Assembly: GCF_033366695.1 (NCBI RefSeq)
Contig: NZ_JAOBTQ010000001.1
Span: 1,984,001 to 2,048,000 of the forward strand
Length of the DNA: 64,000 bases
Direction of reading: 5' to 3'
Origin: Streptomyces sp. SCL15-4
GTDB lineage: Bacteria > Actinomycetota > Actinomycetes > Streptomycetales > Streptomycetaceae
Position 1 is the stretch's first letter. Every line of letters starts with the position of its first letter. Positions 1 through 8,999 of this stretch are shown here, one piece after another. Position numbers and translations under genes: made by a program. Below the pieces are notes generated by a model that worked only from the letters and a program-made list of their open reading frames with translations, was not told the DNA's origin and did no database searches.

Positions 1-550
1 GCACAGCGACGAGGAGCGCGGGGCCGCCGCGTGCGAGCGGGGCCAGCTCGCCTACACGGCCACGCTGCACGGCGTCCGGGACCGCGCGGACGAGGCGCGG
101 GCCGCGCTGGGCCGGGCGGCGGCGCTGATCCCTCCGGGGTCGCCGGGGCGGGGCCTGCTGGACTTCCGCCGGGGGCTGGTCGCGGAGAACCTGACCCGCT
201 CACCGCAGGCGGCGCGCGCCGCGTACCGCCGGGCGCACGCGGCGGCGGGGGCGCGCGCGGACTCTCTGCTGCTGTCCTTCACCTGGCGGCACCTGGCCGG
301 ACTCGCCCTGCGGGACGGCGAGTTGGCCGACGCGCGGCACGGCTTCGCCGAGTCCCTGCGGATCCGGGAGGAGCTGGGCTATCTGGTGGGCACGGCGCCG
401 GCACTGGTGTCCCTGGCCGACACCGAGGAGGAACCGGAGGCATCCCGCCTGCGCGAGGAGGCCCGGCGCCTGTTCCGGCTCCTGGGCGGCGTCCCGACAT
501 GGCTGGCGAGCCAACTGGCGCCGCCGGCTCCGGGGGTGGCGACGGCGTAG
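1..550 (+). CDS. TPR-like protein, C-terminal part
   Basis: The reading frame is open from the window edge (codons from base 2) to the stop at 548-550. It encodes about 182 residues rich in Ala, Arg and Leu, with repeated helical pairs of the kind 'ARAAYRRAHAAA' and 'ADARHGFAESLRIREELG'. This pattern resembles the tetratricopeptide repeats at the C-terminus of large Streptomyces regulators or NB-ARC/AfsR-like ATP-binding proteins. Only the tail is visible, so the N-terminal domain and the function are unknown. The assignment as a TPR-like region is an inference from the helical repeat pattern. Confidence 0.6.
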   Translation, partial: HSDEERGAAACERGQLAYTATLHGVRDRADEARAALGRAAALIPPGSPGRGLLDFRRGLVAENLTRSPQAARAAYRRAHAAAGARADSLLLSFTWRHLAGLALRDGELADARHGFAESLRIREELGYLVGTAPALVSLADTEEEPEASRLREEARRLFRLLGGVPTWLASQLAPPAPGVATA

Positions 551-665
551 GGGCGGAGTCGGCGTTGGGGCGGAGTCGGCGTAGGAGTGGAGTGGTTCGG
601 GTGCGTGGCCGGGTGCGGTGCGGTGCGTGGCCGGGTGCGGTGCGGTGCGTGGCCGGTCGCGCCGG
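551..665. repeat. Short tandem repeats between genes
   Basis: Two repeats fill the space after the first gene. A segment of about 17 bp containing GGCGGAGTCGGCGT occurs twice at 551-585. A 22-bp unit beginning GTGCGTGGCCGGGTGC follows at 601-622 and 623-644, with a partial third copy from 645. The unit is not a multiple of three, there is no coding frame, and the repeats lie between the 3' ends of two convergent genes. Confidence 0.7.
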
Positions 666-715
666 TGCGCGCGCTCCTGACGGGGCGCGGTCCGACGGCG
701 CCGTTCCGCCAGGGC

Positions 716-1420
716 TCAGCTCGCGCCCGCGAAATGCCGGTGCACCAGCCCCCGCACCACGTCCACGTCCCCGAGGCACAACGCGTCCAGGAGAGCCACG
801 TGTTGCGCCGCGTCGGCGACCAGGTCGGCCCGTCCCCGCCGCACCGGCGGCCACTGCGCCCGCCGGTGCAGATCCTCGGCGATCCGGACCAGCTGCTCGT
901 TGCCCGCCGGCGCGAGCAGCGCCCGGTGGAAGGCGCGGTCGGCCTCGGCGTACGCCGCCGGGCAGCCCGTGGCCGCCACGCGTACCGTCTCCTCCGCCAG
1001 CGGCCGCAGCTCGGCCCACCGCTCGGCCGGCACCGTGCGCGCGAGCCGCATCATCACGGGCACCTCCAGCAGCGCCCGCACCTCCGCCAGCTCGGCCAGC
1101 TCGCGGGCCCCGCGCTCGACGACCCGGAAGCCGCGGTTGGGCACGACCTCGACGGCGCCCTCCAGCGCGAGCTGCTGCATGGCCTCCCGCACGGGCGTGG
1201 CCGAGACGCCGAACCGCTCCCCGAGCGCCGGCGCCGAGTAGACCTCGCCGGGCCGCAGGTCGCCGGTGACCAGCGCGGTGCGCAGCGCGTCCAGGATCTG
1301 CCCGCGCACCGAGGAGCGCCGTACCGCGCCCCGCGGCAGCGGAACCGGCCGCTCGGCGCACGGGTGCTCGCCCCGGGCCGCGACCGGCTTGCCCGGGGAG
1401 CCCTGCACGCCCTGCTTCAC
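716..1420 (-). CDS. GntR-family regulator (FadR/FCD type)
   Basis: A 234-residue DNA-binding regulator. Residues ~30-95 form the winged helix-turn-helix (GEVYSAPALGERFGVSATPVREAMQQL), where the APALGERFGVSATPVREA segment is the GntR signature. Residues ~105-225 form an all-helical FCD-type effector domain that usually binds a small carboxylic acid through a metal. The start is the GTG at 1418-1420 because AGGAGG lies 4 bases upstream; an upstream in-frame start would run through the promoter region. The gene diverges from the FhuF-like gene. The TTGAC...GTCAA dyad just upstream is a possible autoregulatory site. The ligand cannot be read from sequence. Confidence 0.9.
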   Translation of the reverse strand: MKQGVQGSPGKPVAARGEHPCAERPVPLPRGAVRRSSVRGQILDALRTALVTGDLRPGEVYSAPALGERFGVSATPVREAMQQLALEGAVEVVPNRGFRVVERGARELAELAEVRALLEVPVMMRLARTVPAERWAELRPLAEETVRVAATGCPAAYAEADRAFHRALLAPAGNEQLVRIAEDLHRRAQWPPVRRGRADLVADAAQHVALLDALCLGDVDVVRGLVHRHFAGAS

Positions 1421-1454
1421 GGGTCCTCCTGGCGGCTTGTCGGTCTTGGGGTCA

Positions 1455-1483
1455 TTGACGACGGGTTGTCGGTTGTCCGTCAA
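1455..1483. promoter_or_regulatory. Possible GntR operator
   Basis: Inverted repeat TTGAC (1455-1459) and GTCAA (1479-1483) enclosing the direct repeat TTGTCGG/TTGTCCG. It lies 35 bases upstream of the GntR start codon, where an autoregulatory operator would be expected. The link to this GntR protein is an inference. Confidence 0.4.
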
Positions 1484-1530
1484 GCACCTTAGGCGCACCG
1501 GGCGGCAGGTCAAACTCCACTCCAACTGAG

Positions 1531-1550
1531 TAAGGTTAGGCTTGCCTTTA
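1531..1550. promoter_or_regulatory. Iron box (DmdR/IdeR-type operator)
   Basis: TAAGGTTAGGCTTGCCTTTA is a near match to the actinobacterial iron box (TTAGGTTAGGCTAACCTAA) bound by DtxR-family repressors such as DmdR1. It lies 49 bases upstream of the FhuF-like gene, so that gene is expected to be repressed in iron-rich cells. It also lies 110 bases from the divergent GntR start. Confidence 0.8.
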
Positions 1551-1598
1551 CAGCTCGGTCCATGACCACGGACGCTTCCAAGGATCGGTGGTTCCGCC

Positions 1599-2441
1599 AT
1601 GCCCGCCGCGACCTCGCCGCTCACCGCCGCCTACGACCGCCTCGCCGCCGCCTTTCCGGGGCTGAGGGTGACCGAGCTGGGCCCGCGGGACCCGGCGCCC
1701 GGCGGCCCGGGCTGGGTCGAGGCCGCCGCCCTCGCGGCGGGCGGCGCGGCACTGGACACCTTCCTGGCCTGGGACGCGGCGCAGGTGGAGCGGGACTACG
1801 GCCGGCCGGCCCGCCCGGACGTCGTCGCGAGCTTCGGCCTGCACCGCTACGCCTGGGCGGCCGCTCTGCTGATCACCGTCCCGTGGTTCCTGCACCGCCG
1901 GGTGCCCCGGCTGCCCGTGACGCACGTCGGCTACGACCGTACGGCGGGCCGGATGGCCGTGCGCCGCCCCGTCTCCGTCGCCTGTCTGCCGGACGACCCC
2001 ACCGCCGCGCTGCCCGGCACCATCGTCGTACCGGACGAGGAGGCGCTGCGGACCGAGGTGCGCTCGGCCCTGGCCGAGCACCTGGAGCCGGTGCTCGCGG
2101 CCTTCGGGCCCCGGATGCGGCGGCGCGGGCGCGCGCTGTGGGGCATGGCGACCGACGAGGCCGTGGAGGGCCTGTGGTACGTCGCCGGGCTGCTCGGCGA
2201 GGAGGAGGCGGCCCGGGCCGTCGCGGAGCTGGAGCTGCTGCTGCCGGGGTCGACCCCGCCGTACGCCGGCTCGGCCGGGTTCCGGGTGCTGGCCGCCGCG
2301 GACGGCGCCCCGCTGCACACCCGGGACCGGGCGAGCTGCTGCATGTTCTACACCGTTCGCCCGCAGGACACCTGCGTGACGTGCCCGCGCACCCGGGACG
2401 GCGAGAGGATCGCCAGGCTCACCGGGGCCGCGGCCGGCTGA
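1599..2441 (+). CDS. FhuF-like [2Fe-2S] ferric-siderophore reductase
   Basis: A 280-residue cytoplasmic protein. The C-terminal motif RASCCMFYTVRPQDTCVTCP (about residues 245-265) has the C-C-x10-C-x2-C arrangement that binds the unusual [2Fe-2S] cluster in FhuF-family ferric-siderophore reductases. The rest of the protein matches the weakly conserved FhuF/IucA-C-like fold. Such enzymes release iron from imported siderophores by reducing Fe(III). The iron box directly upstream independently supports an iron role. The ATG at 1599 is the first in-frame start after the operator; its ribosome site (AAGGATCGG) is weak. No siderophore synthesis or transport gene is adjacent. Confidence 0.85.
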   Translation: MPAATSPLTAAYDRLAAAFPGLRVTELGPRDPAPGGPGWVEAAALAAGGAALDTFLAWDAAQVERDYGRPARPDVVASFGLHRYAWAAALLITVPWFLHRRVPRLPVTHVGYDRTAGRMAVRRPVSVACLPDDPTAALPGTIVVPDEEALRTEVRSALAEHLEPVLAAFGPRMRRRGRALWGMATDEAVEGLWYVAGLLGEEEAARAVAELELLLPGSTPPYAGSAGFRVLAAADGAPLHTRDRASCCMFYTVRPQDTCVTCPRTRDGERIARLTGAAAG

Positions 2442-2499
2442 GGAACCGGTCCGGCCGGGCACAACCGTCCCGCCCACCACGGCAACTTTTCCCCGAACC

Positions 2500-2511
2500 A
2501 CCCGTACGGGT
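2500..2511. promoter_or_regulatory. Palindromic promoter element
   Basis: ACCCGTACGGGT is a perfect 12-bp palindrome immediately followed by TAGTCT, a plausible -10 box. It lies about 170 bases before the DUF2637 gene, in the 241-base space after the FhuF-like gene. A regulator-binding role is inferred only from symmetry and position. Confidence 0.35.
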
Positions 2512-2682
2512 AGTCTGTTCGAACTCAACTCCCGCCCGTCACGCGGCAGTTCGAGCAGAAAGCCGTCCAGGACATCCCTCGCGCACTCCCTTGGCGGCCT
2601 CTTGCCCCGAAACCCCCTGAGGGACGCCGGGAATGGGCCACTATGGCGGGCGTTACGCCCTATCCCCATGCAAGGGACCCTG

Positions 2683-3729
2683 ATGAGACTGACCGACATA
2701 TCGCTGAACTGGCTGCTTCCGGGCGCCGTACTGCTCCTGGGCGTGCTGGTGGCAGTGGCGGTGCTCGCCCGCGGCAAGCGCTCCGCCGGGGAGAACGCGG
2801 GCGCGGACGACTCCTGGGAGCGCAGCGAGGAGCGCCGCCGGCGCAAGGAGGCCCTCTACGGTACGGCCTCCTACGCGCTGCTGTTCTGCTGCGCGGCGGT
2901 GGCGGCGGCGCTGTCCTTCCACGGCCTGGTCGGCTTCGGCGAACAGAACCTCGGGCTGAGCGACGGCTGGCAGTACCTGGTGCCGTTCGGCCTGGACGGC
3001 GCGGCGATGTTCTGCTCCGTCCTCGCCGTGCGCGAGGCCAGCCACGGCGACGCCGCCCTCGGTTCCCGGATACTCGTGTGGCTGTTCGCCGCGGCGGCGG
3101 CCTGGTTCAACTGGGTGCACGCGCCTCGCGGGGCGGGCCACGCCGGTGCTCCGCAGTTCTTCTCCGGCATGTCGCTGTCGGCCGCCGTGCTCTTCGACCG
3201 GGCGCTGAAGCAGACCCGCCGGGCCGCGCTGCGCGAGCAGGGCCTGGTGCCGCGCCCGCTGCCGCAGATCCGGATCGTGCGCTGGGTGCGGGCGCCGCGC
3301 GAGACCTTCCGGGCCTGGTCGCTGATGCTCCTGGAGGGCGTGCGCAGCCTGGACGAGGCGGTCGAGGAGGTCCGCGAGGACAAGCGGCAGAAGGAGCAGG
3401 CCCGGCAGCACCGGCGCGACCAGCAGCGCGTGGAGCGGGCCCGGTTGAAGGCGATCAGCCGGGGCCACCGCGGCTTCGCGGGCCGGGGCGCCGGCCGGCG
3501 GGTCGAGGTGCAGCCGGTGGAGCGCACGGCCGCTCCGGCGCCGACCGCGGAGCCCGCCATATCCACCCCGGAGCCGCTGCCCGTACCCGCCCGGCCCTCT
3601 CTCCAGCCGGTCCGCGGCGCGGCTGAGCCGCTGACCGTCGACCTCACGGCCGAGGACGACACCATGGCCCTGCCGCGCCTGGACTCCCTGGAGCGCAAGC
3701 TCCAGGACCTGGAGCGGCAGCTCGGCTGA
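2683..3729 (+). CDS. DUF2637-domain membrane protein
   Basis: A 348-residue protein. An N-terminal hydrophobic helix (about residues 10-29) is followed by a charged linker and three further hydrophobic segments (about 60-80, 95-115 and 125-140). This is the layout of DUF2637/SpdB-type actinobacterial membrane proteins. After about residue 190 comes a charged coiled-coil-like stretch (EEVREDKRQKEQARQHRRDQ) and a Pro/Ala-rich tail ending in a short amphipathic helix (LERKLQDLERQL). The ATG at 2683 is preferred because AAGGGA lies 5 bases upstream; an in-frame ATG at 2668 is possible. Some relatives occur on conjugative elements, but no transfer genes are seen here. Function unknown. Confidence 0.75.
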   Translation: MRLTDISLNWLLPGAVLLLGVLVAVAVLARGKRSAGENAGADDSWERSEERRRRKEALYGTASYALLFCCAAVAAALSFHGLVGFGEQNLGLSDGWQYLVPFGLDGAAMFCSVLAVREASHGDAALGSRILVWLFAAAAAWFNWVHAPRGAGHAGAPQFFSGMSLSAAVLFDRALKQTRRAALREQGLVPRPLPQIRIVRWVRAPRETFRAWSLMLLEGVRSLDEAVEEVREDKRQKEQARQHRRDQQRVERARLKAISRGHRGFAGRGAGRRVEVQPVERTAAPAPTAEPAISTPEPLPVPARPSLQPVRGAAEPLTVDLTAEDDTMALPRLDSLERKLQDLERQLG

Positions 3730-3796
3730 CCGCGCTACGGCCGCGGGTCGCGGCGCGGGCCGTGACCGGTGCGGACACGCCCGCGCCGCGGCCCGC

Positions 3797-4240
3797 TCAC
3801 GCCGCCTCGGCGCCCAGTTCGAACCACACCGACTTGCCCACGCCGTGCGGCCGTACTCCCCAGGCGTCGGCCAGGGACTCGACCAGCACCAGGCCCCGGC
3901 CGTGGGTGTCGTCGTCGGTGTCCGGGACGTGCACCTCGGGCTTGCGGGCCACGAAGTCCCGTACCTCCACGCGCAGTCCGTCCGGTTCCAGCACGGCCGT
4001 CAGGACGGCGTCGTGATCGGTGTGGACGAGCGCGTTGGTGACGAGTTCGCTGGTGAGCAGTTCGGCGATCTCCGAGCGGCCCGGTTTGCCCCAGTGCCGC
4101 AGCAGTTCGCGCAGCGCCCGGCGGGCCTCCGGCACCGCCCTGAGGTCCGCCCGGCCCAGTCTGCGCCTCAGCCGTCGCGCGTCGTCGGTGATGGTGTCGG
4201 TCCTGTCCCCCGCTGTCGCCGAGAAGGCCCCGACGGTCAC
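3797..4240 (-). CDS. ATP-binding protein, RsbW-type histidine-kinase-like ATPase
   Basis: A protein of about 147 residues with a GHKL ATPase fold. The N-box is visible in ELLTSELVTNALVHT, the D-x-G-type region as LRVEVRDFVARKPEVH, and the G-box as DDDTHGRGLVLVESLADAWGV. Streptomyces encode many such anti-sigma/anti-anti-sigma-associated kinases, often outside sigma operons. The GTG at 4238-4240 is chosen because AGGGGGCGG lies 5-13 bases upstream and the length fits the family; an in-frame ATG at 4270 is the alternative. No sigma factor or antagonist gene is next to it, so its partner is unknown. Confidence 0.85.
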   Translation of the reverse strand: MTVGAFSATAGDRTDTITDDARRLRRRLGRADLRAVPEARRALRELLRHWGKPGRSEIAELLTSELVTNALVHTDHDAVLTAVLEPDGLRVEVRDFVARKPEVHVPDTDDDTHGRGLVLVESLADAWGVRPHGVGKSVWFELGAEAA

Positions 4241-4570
4241 GGGACCGCCCCCTCGTGCCTGCCTCTTCATGGCCCCCGCCCGCACGCCGCCGAGTCCCTG
4301 CCCCTCCTGGTCGAACACGTTCACGGGGGATGCTTGCCCAGCGGACACCGGGGCAGTCCTGACGTATGCCCGATGACCGGCGGTTCGGCCATATCCGCAC
4401 AGCGTCCCCGCCGCCCGGGGCACCGCTCCGCCGCCACGCACCGGGCGCCACGGACGCCGCAGGACGCCACGGACGTCCCGCGACGGCGGCCCGGTCCCGT
4501 CCGGCACCGGCGGTCGGCACTCCGTCACGCCCCGTGAAACTGGCCGAAATACGCTCCCACCTCGGGGCGC

Positions 4571-6313
4571 TTACGGGCGTGGCACGTTTCGCAGGTTGGA
4601 GCGGGCCATCTGGAGCATCCGGCCGACGCCGCCGTCCAGCACGATCTTGGAGGCGGACAGCGCGAACCCGGTGACCATCTCGGCACTGATCTTCGGCGGG
4701 ATGGAGAGGGCGTTGGGGTCGGTGACGATGTCCACCAGTGCGGGTCCCTTGTGCCGGAACGCCTCCTTGAGCGCGCCGGCCAGCTGCTTGGGCTTCTCCA
4801 CCCGGATGCCGTGGGCGCCGCAGGCCCGGGCCACGGCGGCGAAGTCCGGGTTGGTGTTGGCGGTGCCGTACGACGGCAGGCCCGCGACCAGCATCTCCAA
4901 CTCGACCATGCCGAGCGAGGAGTTGTTGAACAGCACCACCTTCACCGGCAGGTCGTACTGGGCGAGCGTCAGGAAGTCGCCCATCAGCATGGAGAAGCCG
5001 CCGTCCCCGGACATGGCGACCACCTGCCGGCGCCGGTCGGTGAACTGGGCGCCGATCGCCATCGGCAGCGCGTTCGCCATGGACCCGTGGGAGAACGAAC
5101 CGATGATCCGGCGGCGGCCGTTGGGCGTGATGTAGCGGGCGGCCCAGACGTTGCACATCCCGGTGTCGACGGTGAACACCGCGTCGTCGTCGGCGACTTC
5201 GTCCAGCACGGCGGCCACGTACTCGGGATGGATCGGGACGTGCTTGTCGACCTTGCGGGTGTAGGCCTTGACCACGCCCTCCAGCGCGTCGGCGTGCTTC
5301 TTCAGCATGCGGTCGAGGAAGCGCCGGTCGGTCTTCTCCCGCACCCGCGGGATCAGGCACCGCAGCGTCTCGCGCACGTCGCCCCAGACGGCGAGGTCGA
5401 GCCGGGAGCGGCGGCCGAGCACCTCGGGCCGCACGTCGACCTGGGCGATGCGTACGTCGTCGGGCAGGAAGGCGTTGTACGGGAAGTCGGTGCCGAGCAG
5501 GATCAGCAGATCGCACTCGTGGGTGGCCTCGTAGGCGGCGCCGTAGCCGAGCAGCCCGCTCATCCCTACATCGAAGGGATTGTCGTACTGGATGTACTCC
5601 TTTCCCCTGAGCGCGTGGCCCACGGGAGACTTGATCTTCCCGGCGAACTCCATCACCTCGGCGTGCGCGCCGGCCGTGCCGCTGCCGCAGAACAGGGTGA
5701 CCCTGCCGGCCGCGTCGATCATCTCCGCCAGCCGGTCGATCTCGGCGTCCCCGGGGCGCACGGTGGGCCGGGAGGTGACGAGCGCGCTCTGCGCGGCCTT
5801 CTCCGGGGCGGGCTCGGCGGCGATGTCCCCGGGCAGCGAGACCACGCTCACGCCCCGCTGCCCGACCGCGTGCTGGATGGCGGTCTGCAGCAGCCGGGGC
5901 ATCTGCTTGGGGCTGGAGATCAGCTCGCTGTAGTGGCTGCACTCCTGGAACAGCCGGTCCGGGTGGGTCTCCTGGAAGTAGCCGAGCCCGATCTCGCTGG
6001 AGGGGATGTGCGAGGCGAGCGCGAGCACCGGGGCCATGGAGCGGTGGGCGTCGTACAGGCCGTTGATCAGGTGCAGGTTGCCGGGGCCGCAGGAGCCCGC
6101 GCAGGCGCCCAGCTTCCCGGTGATCTGGGCCTCGGCACCGGCGGCGAACGCGGCGGTCTCCTCGTGGCGCACGTGGATCCAGTCGATGGCGGCGTTGCGG
6201 CGGACGGCGTCCACGACCGGGTTGAGGCTGTCGCCGACGACGCCGTAGAGGCGGCGCACTCCCGCGCGGACGAGGATGTCGACGAACTGCTCGGCTACGT
6301 TCTGTTTGGCCAT
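4571..6313 (-). CDS. poxB: Thiamine-diphosphate pyruvate dehydrogenase (PoxB type)
   Basis: A 580-residue ThDP enzyme. The N-terminal pyrimidine-binding domain carries the conserved Glu in HVRHEETAAFAAGAEAQ. The central domain is of the FAD-binding TPP-M type. The C-terminal PP domain has the ThDP/Mg motif GDGG near residue 434, followed by the Asn pair in VVLFNNSS. Family members decarboxylate pyruvate to acetate and CO2 and pass electrons to quinone. Residues such as GLYDAHRSMAPVLALASHIPS match PoxB better than acetolactate synthase. The final ~50 residues would be the membrane-binding tail in E. coli PoxB; here the tail ends in a different sequence, so membrane activation is not shown. Single-gene unit. 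Confidence 0.88.
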   Translation of the reverse strand: MAKQNVAEQFVDILVRAGVRRLYGVVGDSLNPVVDAVRRNAAIDWIHVRHEETAAFAAGAEAQITGKLGACAGSCGPGNLHLINGLYDAHRSMAPVLALASHIPSSEIGLGYFQETHPDRLFQECSHYSELISSPKQMPRLLQTAIQHAVGQRGVSVVSLPGDIAAEPAPEKAAQSALVTSRPTVRPGDAEIDRLAEMIDAAGRVTLFCGSGTAGAHAEVMEFAGKIKSPVGHALRGKEYIQYDNPFDVGMSGLLGYGAAYEATHECDLLILLGTDFPYNAFLPDDVRIAQVDVRPEVLGRRSRLDLAVWGDVRETLRCLIPRVREKTDRRFLDRMLKKHADALEGVVKAYTRKVDKHVPIHPEYVAAVLDEVADDDAVFTVDTGMCNVWAARYITPNGRRRIIGSFSHGSMANALPMAIGAQFTDRRRQVVAMSGDGGFSMLMGDFLTLAQYDLPVKVVLFNNSSLGMVELEMLVAGLPSYGTANTNPDFAAVARACGAHGIRVEKPKQLAGALKEAFRHKGPALVDIVTDPNALSIPPKISAEMVTGFALSASKIVLDGGVGRMLQMARSNLRNVPRP

Positions 6314-6381
6314 GGCTCGCGTCTGCCCCTTCGCTCCCGGAATACGGCCCTGCCGTTTCCATCAATCCACAGGGGCCGCGG

Positions 6382-7557
6382 TTACGCCTCCCACACGGCC
6401 GCCGCCGTACGGTCGTCGGCGTACCCCTTCACCCGTACCCGGGCGTCGGCGAGGAAGGCGGCGAGACCGGGCGGGGTGCCGCCGGACCAGCGGCGGGCCA
6501 GGCGGGCGCGCAGCGCGTCCTCCTCGCGCAGCGGGTCGGCCAGGCCGGCCGTGCACAGCACCAGCACATCACCCGGGCGGGCTACCGAGGCGCGGAACCG
6601 GAACGGCTCGGATGGCGGGCCGGCGACGGAGCGGCCCGGCCGCGCGGCACCGGGGTTCGAGGCGAGCCGGTCGCCGTCGGGCGTCCGCGCCGGCGGTACG
6701 CCGAAGGCGGCGCCGTCGGCCGTCGGGCGCGGCTCGATGTCCTGCCAGGCGCCGTCCCGCAGCCGGAACAGCCCGCCGTCGCCGACCCCGAAGAACACCC
6801 GGACACGGCACTCCGGGTCGGCGGGCAGCAGCAGGCAGCGCAGGCTCACCGGGGCCGCGCCGGCCGCGGCGTCCTGCCCGGCGGCACCCGCCCGGAGCCT
6901 GCCGAGACCGCGGTCGGCGAGCCGGCGCAGACCGGACTTCAGGTCGCCGTGCCGGGCCGCCCGGATGTCCTGCGCGAGCCGCTCATGGCTGCGGCCCACC
7001 GCCCGCGCGATCTCCCGGCACGCCTCGGCCGCCGCCAGGTGCGCGCCGGGCACGGCCCGGGCACCGGCCGCCATCACCACGAGGACCAGCGCCTGTTCCC
7101 CGGTCCCGAAGCGCGCGACGAGCAGCGCGTCGCGGCGCGGCTCGCCCCGGTAGCGCGCCGAGTCCCCGCGCAGCGACACGGCACGCAGCGTGCACGCTCC
7201 GTACCGGGCGCCGTCCAGCACAGTGTCCGGGACCAGTTCGTGCGGTGCGTCGGGGTCGGCGGGCGGGAGGGCGGTGGGCTCGGGGTCGTAGGTGGGCGGG
7301 CCGGAGCCGACGTAGTCCGGGGTGTCGGCGGGGGCGACGGGGTGGTCCGGGAGCGGGGGCCGGGGTCGCGGCGGTTCCGGGGGAGGCGACGGCTGCTGGG
7401 GGCGCGGCCGTTCCGTCACGGCGTTCCGTGCCGAGGCGAACCGGTCGTCCAGGGAGTCGGGCGCCTGCGTGGGACCCGTGTCCGGTGCCGCGCCGTCGTA
7501 CAACTCCCCCCACCAGTCGTCGTCCTGACGAGCGGGACTCGCACCCTGCTGGCTCAT
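6382..7557 (-). CDS. PP2C-like phosphatase-domain protein
   Basis: A 391-residue protein. The first ~110 residues are a disordered Pro-rich segment beginning MSQQGASPARQDDDWWGELYDG. The remainder resembles a PP2C/SpoIIE-type phosphatase: a strand-rich core with GDSARYRGEPRRDALLVARFG, a region corresponding to the second metal motif (VFFGVGDGGLFRLRDG), and RPGDVLVLCTAGLADPL, equivalent to the C-terminal 'lvL.sDGl.d' motif. The second Asp of that motif is Thr-Ala here, so metal binding and activity may be altered. The ATG at 7557 is the likely start, although its ribosome site is weak and tight. Confidence 0.75.
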   Translation of the reverse strand: MSQQGASPARQDDDWWGELYDGAAPDTGPTQAPDSLDDRFASARNAVTERPRPQQPSPPPEPPRPRPPLPDHPVAPADTPDYVGSGPPTYDPEPTALPPADPDAPHELVPDTVLDGARYGACTLRAVSLRGDSARYRGEPRRDALLVARFGTGEQALVLVVMAAGARAVPGAHLAAAEACREIARAVGRSHERLAQDIRAARHGDLKSGLRRLADRGLGRLRAGAAGQDAAAGAAPVSLRCLLLPADPECRVRVFFGVGDGGLFRLRDGAWQDIEPRPTADGAAFGVPPARTPDGDRLASNPGAARPGRSVAGPPSEPFRFRASVARPGDVLVLCTAGLADPLREEDALRARLARRWSGGTPPGLAAFLADARVRVKGYADDRTAAAVWEA

Positions 7558-7961
7558 GCTCCCGATTGTCCACCGCGCGGGCCGCGGGGAAACGGCGCAC
7601 CGGAAAAATACGGCGCACCGGCCGCCGTGCGGACACGAACAGCCGTACGGCGCGGGGATGGTGGCCGCCGGACGGCCCCACCCCCCACGGGAGGACCGCC
7701 CGGCGACGTTCGAGGTGGCCCGGCCCCGGGTCCCCTGCCGCACGCTCACACACGTCCGGGCCCGGGCCACGACACCGGCCGGGTTCCCGGGATCGCGCCC
7801 GTGAACCAGGTGAACGGCCGTGTGTTCCGCGGCTGCTGCCACCTTGGCAGACGCGCCGCCGCTACGGCGATGATGTGGGGCGGCGGGTTTGCGCCGTGGC
7901 CGTTTTCCGCCACGCCGCTCCGTTTCCGCCTGCTCGACGCGACAGGGAGGGACGCAGGGCG
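7558..7961. promoter_or_regulatory. 404-base divergent intergenic region
   Basis: No credible gene is seen between the divergent PP2C-like gene and the HTH regulator. It holds a perfect inverted repeat CTGCCA-CCT-TGGCAG at 7836-7850 and a repeated CCGTTT(T)CCGCC near 7900-7930, upstream of the regulator. The palindrome is a candidate operator; the binding protein is not identifiable. Confidence 0.4.
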
Positions 7962-8954
7962 ATGCTGGCAGCGATAGGCCTGGACGAGACGCACGAGGCG
8001 GCCTACCGGGCACTGGTGTCCGTGGGCGCGGCCGATGTGGCCGATCTGGCGCGGCGCCTGACGCTGGCCGAGCAGGACGCCGAGCGGGCGCTGCGCCGGC
8101 TGGAGCGGCAGGGCCTGGCGGCGCAGTCCCCGGCCCGGCCGGGCCGCTGGGTCGCGGCGCCGCCCGGAGTGGCGCTGGCCGCGCTGCTCACCCAGCGGCG
8201 GCACGAACTGGAGCAGGCGGAACTGACGGCCGCGCTGCTCGCGGAGGAGTTCCGGGCGACGGCGGCCGAACCGGCGGTGCACGACCTGGTGGAGGTGGTG
8301 ACCGGTGCTTCGGCGGTCGCGCAGCGCTTTCTCCAGCTCCAGCTGGGCGCCACCGAGGAGGTGTGCGCGCTGGTGACCGGCGACCCGATGGTGGTGTCCG
8401 GGATGGAGAACGAGGCGGAGGAGCAGGCGGCCGGGCGCGGGGTGCGCTACCGGGTGGTGGTGGAGCGCACGGTGCTGGACCGGCCGCACGGGCTGACCGA
8501 GCTGCGGGCGGCGCTCGGCCGGGACGAGCGGGTCCGGGTGGTGGACCGGGTGCCGACGAAGCTGGTGGTGGCCGACCGCGCGCTCGCGCTGGTGCCGCTG
8601 ACCTCCAGGGCCGCCGAGCCGGCGGCGCTGGTGGTGCACGCCAGCGGATTGCTGGAGCTGCTCGCCGGGCTGTTCGAGTCGGTGTGGCGGGAGGCGCTGC
8701 CGCTGCGGATGGGCGCCGCCGGGGTGGCCGAGGAACGGCCGGACGCCCCGGACGCCACCGATCTGGAGGTGCTGTCGCTGCTGCTGGCGGGGCTGACCGA
8801 CGCGAGCGTGGCCAAACAGCTCGATGTGGGCCTGCGGACCGTACAGCGCCGGGTACGGCGGCTGATGGAGCTGGCGGGGGTGACGACCCGGATGCAACTG
8901 GGCTGGCACGCCTGGGAACGGGGCTGGGTGACCCGCGAGGACCACCACCACTGA
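7962..8954 (+). CDS. Two-ended HTH regulator (TrmB-like N-terminus, LuxR-type C-terminus)
   Basis: A 330-residue regulator. Residues ~1-65 form a winged helix of TrmB type (AAYRALVSVGAADVADLARR...LRRLERQGLA). The central part has a TrmB/PLD-like sensor region. Residues ~265-325 form a LuxR-like helix-turn-helix (LSLLLAGLTDASVAKQLDVG followed by LRTVQRRVRRLMELAGV). Streptomyces genomes carry many regulators of this architecture; their ligands are mostly unknown. GGGAGG lies 11 bases before the ATG, with GCAGGG closer. It stands alone and is followed by the repeat array. Confidence 0.85.
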   Translation: MLAAIGLDETHEAAYRALVSVGAADVADLARRLTLAEQDAERALRRLERQGLAAQSPARPGRWVAAPPGVALAALLTQRRHELEQAELTAALLAEEFRATAAEPAVHDLVEVVTGASAVAQRFLQLQLGATEEVCALVTGDPMVVSGMENEAEEQAAGRGVRYRVVVERTVLDRPHGLTELRAALGRDERVRVVDRVPTKLVVADRALALVPLTSRAAEPAALVVHASGLLELLAGLFESVWREALPLRMGAAGVAEERPDAPDATDLEVLSLLLAGLTDASVAKQLDVGLRTVQRRVRRLMELAGVTTRMQLGWHAWERGWVTREDHHH

Positions 8955-8999
8955 CCCGCACCCGGCCACAGCCCGGGCCGGAACGGCGAGCGCGGGCAC

